The notes below the pieces were generated by a model. That model had not been told where the DNA came from and made no database searches. It was given only the letters and a program-made list of their open reading frames with translations. The position numbers and the translations under genes are program-made. Positions 42,215 through 42,268 of a DNA stretch of 42,268 nucleotides are shown piece after piece (the stretch's first letter is position 1; the number at the start of each line of letters is the position of its first letter). The DNA is from Porticoccaceae bacterium. Its GTDB lineage: Bacteria; Pseudomonadota; Gammaproteobacteria; Pseudomonadales; Porticoccaceae. The DNA is taken from positions 1 to 42,268 of the forward strand of contig JAPKEJ010000017.1 in the NCBI GenBank assembly GCA_028822155.1, written 5' to 3'.

Positions 42215-42268
42215 TGGTGCCCAGGAGAGGACTTGAACCTCCACGCCCGTAAGAGCACTAGCACCTGA
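42215..42268 (-). tRNA. tRNA-Leu (anticodon CAG), partial, 5' half beyond window
   Basis: On the minus strand the last 54 bases read as the 3' part of a leucine tRNA. Visible: T33 and anticodon CAG, stem GCTAG, a long variable arm with the CTTACGG loop, T-stem and loop GGAGG-TTCAAGT-CCTCT, acceptor strand CCTGGGC, discriminator A, and an encoded CCA at 42217-42215. It resembles E. coli leuT-type tRNA-Leu(CAG) closely. The D arm and 5' acceptor strand lie outside the window. Confidence 0.9.

Noticed and set aside
1..42268. Mobile element, prophage, CRISPR array or toxin-antitoxin system
   Set aside because: No transposase, integrase, phage structural gene, regularly spaced repeat or small paired toxin-antitoxin genes were seen on either strand.

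Overview
The window looks like chromosomal DNA of a heterotrophic marine gammaproteobacterium. GC is moderate (mid-40s % by eye). Three gene types suggest a Cellvibrionales-like lineage (SAR92/OM60 type): a TonB-dependent receptor next to a TPR-sulfotransferase, a DUF349 protein, and a DUF6122 gene. This placement is inference. Genes are tightly packed in long operons, with many 1-4 bp stop/start overlaps. I see no phage genes, transposases, integrases or CRISPR arrays. The right edge ends inside a tRNA-Leu(CAG) gene.

Region 1 (1-19611) is the most interesting part: a divergent amine-catabolic island. Leftward from 5630 run a BetI-type TetR regulator, an acyl-CoA dehydrogenase, and a PotFGHI-type polyamine ABC importer whose last permease is cut by the window edge. 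Rightward from 5830 run two tandem PYROXD2/CrtI-like FAD oxidoreductases, a GcvT-like folate-dependent aminomethyltransferase, an ADP-forming acyl-CoA synthetase, and a PuuA-like gamma-glutamyl-amine synthetase. After a 142-bp gap come a Rieske oxygenase, a PuuB-like gamma-glutamyl-amine oxidase, a class-I glutamine amidotransferase in the PuuD role, and a SpuC-like omega-aminotransferase. An agmatinase-family ureohydrolase follows. A perfect inverted repeat between the two arms is a likely operator. The layout is a gamma-glutamylation (Puu) pathway with added oxygenase and demethylation modules and no PuuC aldehyde dehydrogenase. I infer import and breakdown of a modified, probably N-methylated, quaternary or guanidino, polyamine-like compound.

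Region 2 (19615-28505) is a leftward set: TetR regulator, TonB-dependent receptor, TPR-sulfotransferase, serine hydrolase, MFS transporter, carbon-nitrogen hydrolase, and a decayed amidohydrolase. The amidohydrolase has lost its catalytic middle and has a stop in its signal peptide. The set looks like uptake and hydrolysis of an amide- or ester-containing substrate. An 8-bp-arm inverted repeat lies just upstream of the receptor gene.

Region 3 (28698-32127) has an unusual TetR-GNAT fusion protein divergent from a class-III aminotransferase, followed by small DUF6122 and DCC-family genes. Region 4 (32224-42268) has a large DUF349 protein on the minus strand. Rightward genes follow: a class-C-like serine hydrolase, a DUF2891 protein, an AGMO-like fatty acid hydroxylase, a biotinyl-carboxyltransferase fusion, and an MFS transporter. 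The partial tRNA-Leu on the minus strand ends the window.
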